Below, in pieces: positions 60,660 to 64,000 of a DNA stretch of 64,000 bases. Every line of letters starts with the position of its first letter. Positions within the stretch are counted from its first letter, which is position 1. The notes under the pieces were generated by a model that saw only the letters and a list, made by a program, of their open reading frames with translations, had not been told where the DNA came from and searched no databases. The stretch is taken from NCBI RefSeq assembly GCF_001945365.1, contig NZ_MSTQ01000010.1, positions 1-64,000 on the forward strand, read 5' to 3'. The stretch comes from Pseudomonas reinekei. Its GTDB lineage: Bacteria; Pseudomonadota; Gammaproteobacteria; Pseudomonadales; Pseudomonadaceae. Both the position numbers and the translations under genes were made by a program.

Positions 60660-62153
60660 ATGAAACCATCGCTAGTCTTGAGAATGGGCCAGCAGCTGAC
60701 GATGACACCTCAGCTGCAACAGGCCATCCGCCTGCTCCAATTGTCGACCCTGGACCTGCAACAGGAAATCCAGGAGGCACTGGAGTCCAATCCGATGCTC
60801 GAACGCCAGGAAGAAGGCGAGGATTTCGACAATTCCGACCCTCTGGCCGACAACGCCGAACAAAAGCCCAACGTAGAGATCCAGGAACCCTCCTACCAGG
60901 AAAGCGCCCCGACGGTAGATAACCTCGAGGAAGGCGACTGGAACGAGCGCATTCCCAATGAGCTGCCGGTCGATACCGCGTGGGAAGACGTCTACCAGAC
61001 CAGCGCCAGCAGCCTGCCGAGCAACGATGACGACGAGTGGGATTTCACCACCCGCACCTCGGCCGGCGAGAGCCTGCAGAGCCATCTGCTGTGGCAACTG
61101 AACCTGGCGCCGATGTCCGACACCGATCGCCTGATTGCCGTGACCCTGATCGATTGCATCAACAATCAGGGCTATCTGGACGAGACGCTCGAAGAAATTC
61201 TTGAAGCGTTCGATCCGGAACTGGACATCGAACTGGACGAAATCGAAGCCGTCCTGCACCGCATCCAGCAGTTCGAACCGGCCGGCATCGCCGCCCGCAA
61301 CCTCGGCGAATGCCTGTTGCTGCAACTGCGCCAGCTGCCTGCCAAGACGCCGTGGCTGGCTGAAGCCAAGCGACTGGTCACTGACTACATCGACCTGCTC
61401 GGCAGCCGTGATTACAGCCAGCTGATGCGTCGCATGAAGCTCAAGGAAGATGAGCTGCGCCAGGTCATCGAACTGGTTCAGAGCCTCAATCCGCGACCGG
61501 GCTCGCAAATCGAGTCCTCCGAAGCCGAGTACGTCGTTCCCGACGTCATCGTGCGCAAAGACAACGAACGCTGGCTGGTTGAGCTCAATCAGGAATCGGT
61601 GCCACGGCTGCGGGTCAACGCCCAGTACGCCGGCTTCGTACGCCGCGCCGACACCAGCGCCGACAACACCTTCATGCGCAATCAGCTGCAAGAAGCCCGC
61701 TGGTTCATCAAGAGCCTGCAGAGCCGCAACGAAACCCTGATGAAAGTGGCGACCCAGATCGTCGAGCATCAGCGCGGCTTCCTGGAGTACGGCGACGAAG
61801 CCATGAAACCCCTGGTCCTGCATGACATTGCTGAAGCCGTCGGCATGCACGAGTCGACCATTTCGCGGGTGACCACGCAAAAATTCATGCATACCCCTCG
61901 GGGAATTTATGAGCTGAAATACTTTTTTTCCAGCCACGTCAGCACCTCCGAAGGCGGCGAATGCTCGTCTACGGCGATCCGCGCGATCATCAAAAAACTG
62001 GTTGCCGCTGAAAATCAGAAAAAGCCGTTGAGTGACAGCAAGATCGCTGGTTTACTGGAGGCACAAGGCATTCAGGTGGCTCGCCGCACCGTCGCCAAGT
62101 ACCGCGAATCCCTCGGGATCGCGCCTTCGAGCGAACGCAAGCGGTTGATGTAG
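60660..62153 (+). CDS. rpoN: RNA polymerase sigma-54 factor
   Basis: A 497-residue sigma-54. The Gln/Leu-rich activator-interacting region I (MKPSLVLRMGQQLTMTPQLQ...) comes first, then an acidic region II (~55-125). A core-binding domain follows, with an HTH at ~385-405 (VGMHESTISRVTTQKFM) and the RpoN box ARRTVAKYRESL near the C-terminus. It directs transcription from -24/-12 promoters for nitrogen, flagellar and carbon genes. hpf, ptsN, rapZ and ptsO follow as usual. Confidence 0.98.
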   Translation: MKPSLVLRMGQQLTMTPQLQQAIRLLQLSTLDLQQEIQEALESNPMLERQEEGEDFDNSDPLADNAEQKPNVEIQEPSYQESAPTVDNLEEGDWNERIPNELPVDTAWEDVYQTSASSLPSNDDDEWDFTTRTSAGESLQSHLLWQLNLAPMSDTDRLIAVTLIDCINNQGYLDETLEEILEAFDPELDIELDEIEAVLHRIQQFEPAGIAARNLGECLLLQLRQLPAKTPWLAEAKRLVTDYIDLLGSRDYSQLMRRMKLKEDELRQVIELVQSLNPRPGSQIESSEAEYVVPDVIVRKDNERWLVELNQESVPRLRVNAQYAGFVRRADTSADNTFMRNQLQEARWFIKSLQSRNETLMKVATQIVEHQRGFLEYGDEAMKPLVLHDIAEAVGMHESTISRVTTQKFMHTPRGIYELKYFFSSHVSTSEGGECSSTAIRAIIKKLVAAENQKKPLSDSKIAGLLEAQGIQVARRTVAKYRESLGIAPSSERKRLM

Positions 62154-62227
62154 AGCCACGCCACAGCGTTCCAGTGGCAGATCATCTGATCTGCCGCTTT
62201 ATGCACTGGCAACGAAGGAGAAGCTGT

Positions 62228-62536
62228 ATGCAAGTCAACATCAGTGGACACCAACTGGAAGTGACCGAACCTCTTCGCACCTACATCGGCGAAAAACTCG
62301 AACGATTAGAGAGGCATTTCGACAAGATCACCAACGTGCAGGTCACGATGACGGTCGAAAAGCTCAAGCAGAAAATCGAAGCCACGCTGCATATTCCCGG
62401 CAATGAAGTGGTCGCCAACGCGGAACATACCGATATGTACGCGGCGATCGACGCCTTGACCGACAAGCTGGATAAACAACTCAAAAAGCATAAGGAAAAG
62501 ACCCAGAGCCTCCTCCAGGGCGCGACCGGTCGTTAA
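62228..62536 (+). CDS. hpf: Ribosome hibernation-promoting factor
   Basis: A 102-residue short HPF (MQVNISGHQLEVTEPLRTYI). It has the conserved LERHFDKITNVQVTMTVEK and HTDMYAAIDALTDKLDKQL, ending in a basic tail. It dimerises 70S ribosomes to 100S with RMF. ATG at 62228 follows GAAGGAGAAGCT; the longer frame is not used. It is the canonical partner of the longer HPF-like protein at 185-595. Confidence 0.95.
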   Translation: MQVNISGHQLEVTEPLRTYIGEKLERLERHFDKITNVQVTMTVEKLKQKIEATLHIPGNEVVANAEHTDMYAAIDALTDKLDKQLKKHKEKTQSLLQGATGR

Positions 62537-62548
62537 CACTCCCTACCC

Positions 62549-63013
62549 ATGATCCGACTTGAAAGCATCCTGACCCCCGGCCGTTCCCTGGTGAACGTGC
62601 CGGGCGGCAGTAAAAAGAAAGCCCTCGAGCAAATTGCCAACCTCATCCATCGCGAAGTGCCGGATCTGGCCATGCAGGATGTCTTCGAGAGCCTGGTCGC
62701 CCGTGAAAAACTCGGTTCAACCGGTTTTGGCAACGGTATCGCCATCCCCCACTGCCGTCTCAAGGGCTGTACTTCACCCATCAGTGCCTTGATGCACCTT
62801 GACGCCCCTATCGATTTCGATGCCATCGACGGCGCACCGGTTGACCTGCTGTTCGTTCTGCTGGTCCCGGAAGCTGCTACCGATGCGCACCTGGAACTGC
62901 TTCGTCAGATCGCCAGCATGCTTGATCGCAAGGAAGTGCGCGAAAAGCTGCGCAGCGCGCCGAGCAATGAAGCCTTGTATCAGGTTGTCCTGGACGAGCA
63001 AAACGGGCATTAA
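62549..63013 (+). CDS. ptsN: Nitrogen-related PTS enzyme IIA
   Basis: A 154-residue EIIA-Ntr: phosphorylatable histidine in GNGIAIPHCRLKGC (~68), with the LDAPIDFDAIDGAPVDLLFVLLVP segment typical of the family (landmarks IDGAPVDLLF, LVPEAATDAH). It receives phosphate from NPr (ptsO) and regulates potassium transport, PHB and sigma-54-linked responses. 12 bases after hpf and 2 before rapZ. Confidence 0.95.
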   Translation: MIRLESILTPGRSLVNVPGGSKKKALEQIANLIHREVPDLAMQDVFESLVAREKLGSTGFGNGIAIPHCRLKGCTSPISALMHLDAPIDFDAIDGAPVDLLFVLLVPEAATDAHLELLRQIASMLDRKEVREKLRSAPSNEALYQVVLDEQNGH

Positions 63014-63015
63014 TC

Positions 63016-63873
63016 ATGCGTTTGATCATCGTCAGCGGCCGCTCCGGCTCAGGTAAAAGTACCGCCCTCGATGTACTCGAGGACAACGGCTATTACTGCA
63101 TCGACAACCTGCCTGCCGGGTTACTGCCAGAACTGGCCGAGCGCGCACTGATCCACACCGAACTGGCACAACCGCTGGTTGCCGTGTCCATCGATGCGCG
63201 CAACCTGCCGAGTCACCTGTCGCGGTTTCCGGAGCTGCTTGAAGAAGTCCGCAGCCGGCACATCCAGTGCGATGTCCTGTACCTCGATGCCGACGAAGAA
63301 ACCCTGCTCAAGCGCTTTTCGGAAACCCGCCGTCGTCACCCGTTGAGCAGTGCCAATCGTTCGTTGGCCGAAGCCATCAATGACGAAACGAGCCTGCTCG
63401 GGCCCATTGCCGATCTTGCCGACCTCAAAGTCAACACCACCCACCTGAACCTGTATCAGCTGCGCGATACGATCAAGCTGCGCCTGCTGAACCAGCCGGA
63501 ACCCGGCACGGCATTCTTGGTGGAGTCTTTCGGTTTCAAGCGTGGCATGCCGGTAGACGCCGACCTGGTGTTCGACGTGCGCTGCCTGCCTAACCCCTAC
63601 TGGAAGCCGGAACTGCGCGAGCAGTCCGGTCTTGATCAACCGGTGGCCGAGTACCTGGCGGCACAGCCGGATGTCGAGGAGATGTTCCAGGACATTTCCG
63701 CGTACCTGCTCAAATGGTTACCGCGTTTTGCGGCCAGTAACCGCGCTTATGTCACTATCGCCATCGGTTGCACCGGCGGGCATCACCGCTCCGTCTACCT
63801 GACCGAACGCCTGGGCAAGACCCTGCAACAATCCCTGAAGAACGTCCAGGTTCGCCACCGCGACCTCAGCTAA
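63016..63873 (+). CDS. rapZ: RNase adapter RapZ
   Basis: A 285-residue P-loop protein: Walker A SGRSGSGKSTALDVL (~7-20), the YYCIDNLPAGLLPEL segment and the C-terminal GCTGGHHRSVYLTERL phosphosugar-binding motif (~250). In E. coli RapZ senses glucosamine-6-phosphate and delivers small RNA GlmZ to RNase E; in Pseudomonas the target is less clear. 2 bases after ptsN. Confidence 0.95.
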   Translation: MRLIIVSGRSGSGKSTALDVLEDNGYYCIDNLPAGLLPELAERALIHTELAQPLVAVSIDARNLPSHLSRFPELLEEVRSRHIQCDVLYLDADEETLLKRFSETRRRHPLSSANRSLAEAINDETSLLGPIADLADLKVNTTHLNLYQLRDTIKLRLLNQPEPGTAFLVESFGFKRGMPVDADLVFDVRCLPNPYWKPELREQSGLDQPVAEYLAAQPDVEEMFQDISAYLLKWLPRFAASNRAYVTIAIGCTGGHHRSVYLTERLGKTLQQSLKNVQVRHRDLS

Positions 63874-63888
63874 AGGATTCACATCGCG

Positions 63889-64000
63889 ATGCCTGCTCTG
63901 GAAATCGAAATCATCAACAAGCTGGGCCTGCACGCCCGGGCATCTGCAAAATTCGTCGGGGTCGCCGGTGAGTTCAAGGATTGCACGATCAGAGTAGGAC
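63889..64000 (+). CDS. ptsO: HPr-like phosphocarrier NPr, partial
   Basis: The first 37 codons of an HPr-family protein run off the window's end: MPALEIEIINKLGLHARASA holds the phosphorylated histidine in GLHARA. It relays phosphate from PtsP to PtsN. Starts 15 bases after rapZ with AAAGGATTC as ribosome site. Confidence 0.93.
   Translation, partial: MPALEIEIINKLGLHARASAKFVGVAGEFKDCTIRVG

Overview
The window is a stretch of chromosome from a Pseudomonas of the fluorescens/putida type, judged from gene content and order. It carries hmgA-fahA-maiA, a 2-aminoadipate transaminase, algW next to the his-murA-mla-kds-lpt-rpoN-ptsN block, DUF3509, and many copies of the GTGGGAGCGAGC...GCTCGC-type intergenic palindromes typical of these species. 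Base composition is high-GC and even, except for the clearly AT-richer block at about 18.2-21.2 kb.

Layout. 0-7 kb: a long HPF-like ribosome protein, a LysR regulator divergent from sdaA, a DUF3509 protein, psiE, an SOS-controlled yebG with a clear LexA box, an amino-acid dehydrogenase homologue that lacks the usual catalytic lysine, and a SirB1-type protein. 7-11.4 kb: the homogentisate operon hmgA-fahA-maiA, divergent from an IclR regulator with a palindromic operator between them. 11.4-17.7 kb: a small unknown gene, a MalT-like LuxR regulator, and a DUF1329/DUF1302 envelope pair. 18.2-21.2 kb: a foreign-looking bacteriocin module (HNH DNase S-type pyocin, its immunity protein and a second small orphan gene). 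21.2-23.9 kb: class II aldolase, a MEST-like alpha/beta hydrolase and an HSD17B4-like dehydrogenase. 24.1-29.3 kb: a flavodoxin, then a blue-light module: a short LOV photoreceptor, an unknown protein, a MerR/LitR-type regulator without the cobalamin-ligand histidine, a membrane-anchored monooxygenase-like protein, and folM-folE-folX for monapterin-type pterins.

29.4-43.6 kb is mostly core metabolism and housekeeping: DUF1244, a HopJ-family protein, 2-aminoadipate transaminase, trxB, cysZ, a GT4 glycosyltransferase, an Old Yellow Enzyme, glutathione peroxidase, slyD, DUF3565, pta, an acyltransferase, cysNC and cysD.

43.8-64 kb follows the order I recall from P. aeruginosa (cysNC/cysD - nif3 - algW - hisC/hisD/hisG - murA - ibaG - mlaBCDEF, then kdsD-kdsC-lptC-lptA-lptB-rpoN-hpf-ptsN-rapZ-ptsO). 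The exception is a TonB receptor plus DUF4198 periplasmic protein inserted between algW and hisC, with a large palindrome covering the receptor's promoter and start codon.

No tRNA, rRNA, CRISPR array or intact insertion sequence was recognised. The signals most worth following are the light/pterin module, the bacteriocin module with its orphan gene, the lysine-less dehydrogenase, the MEST-like/HSD17B4-like pair, and the palindrome-controlled receptor. All family assignments come from reading motifs and recalled homologues; no database search was run.
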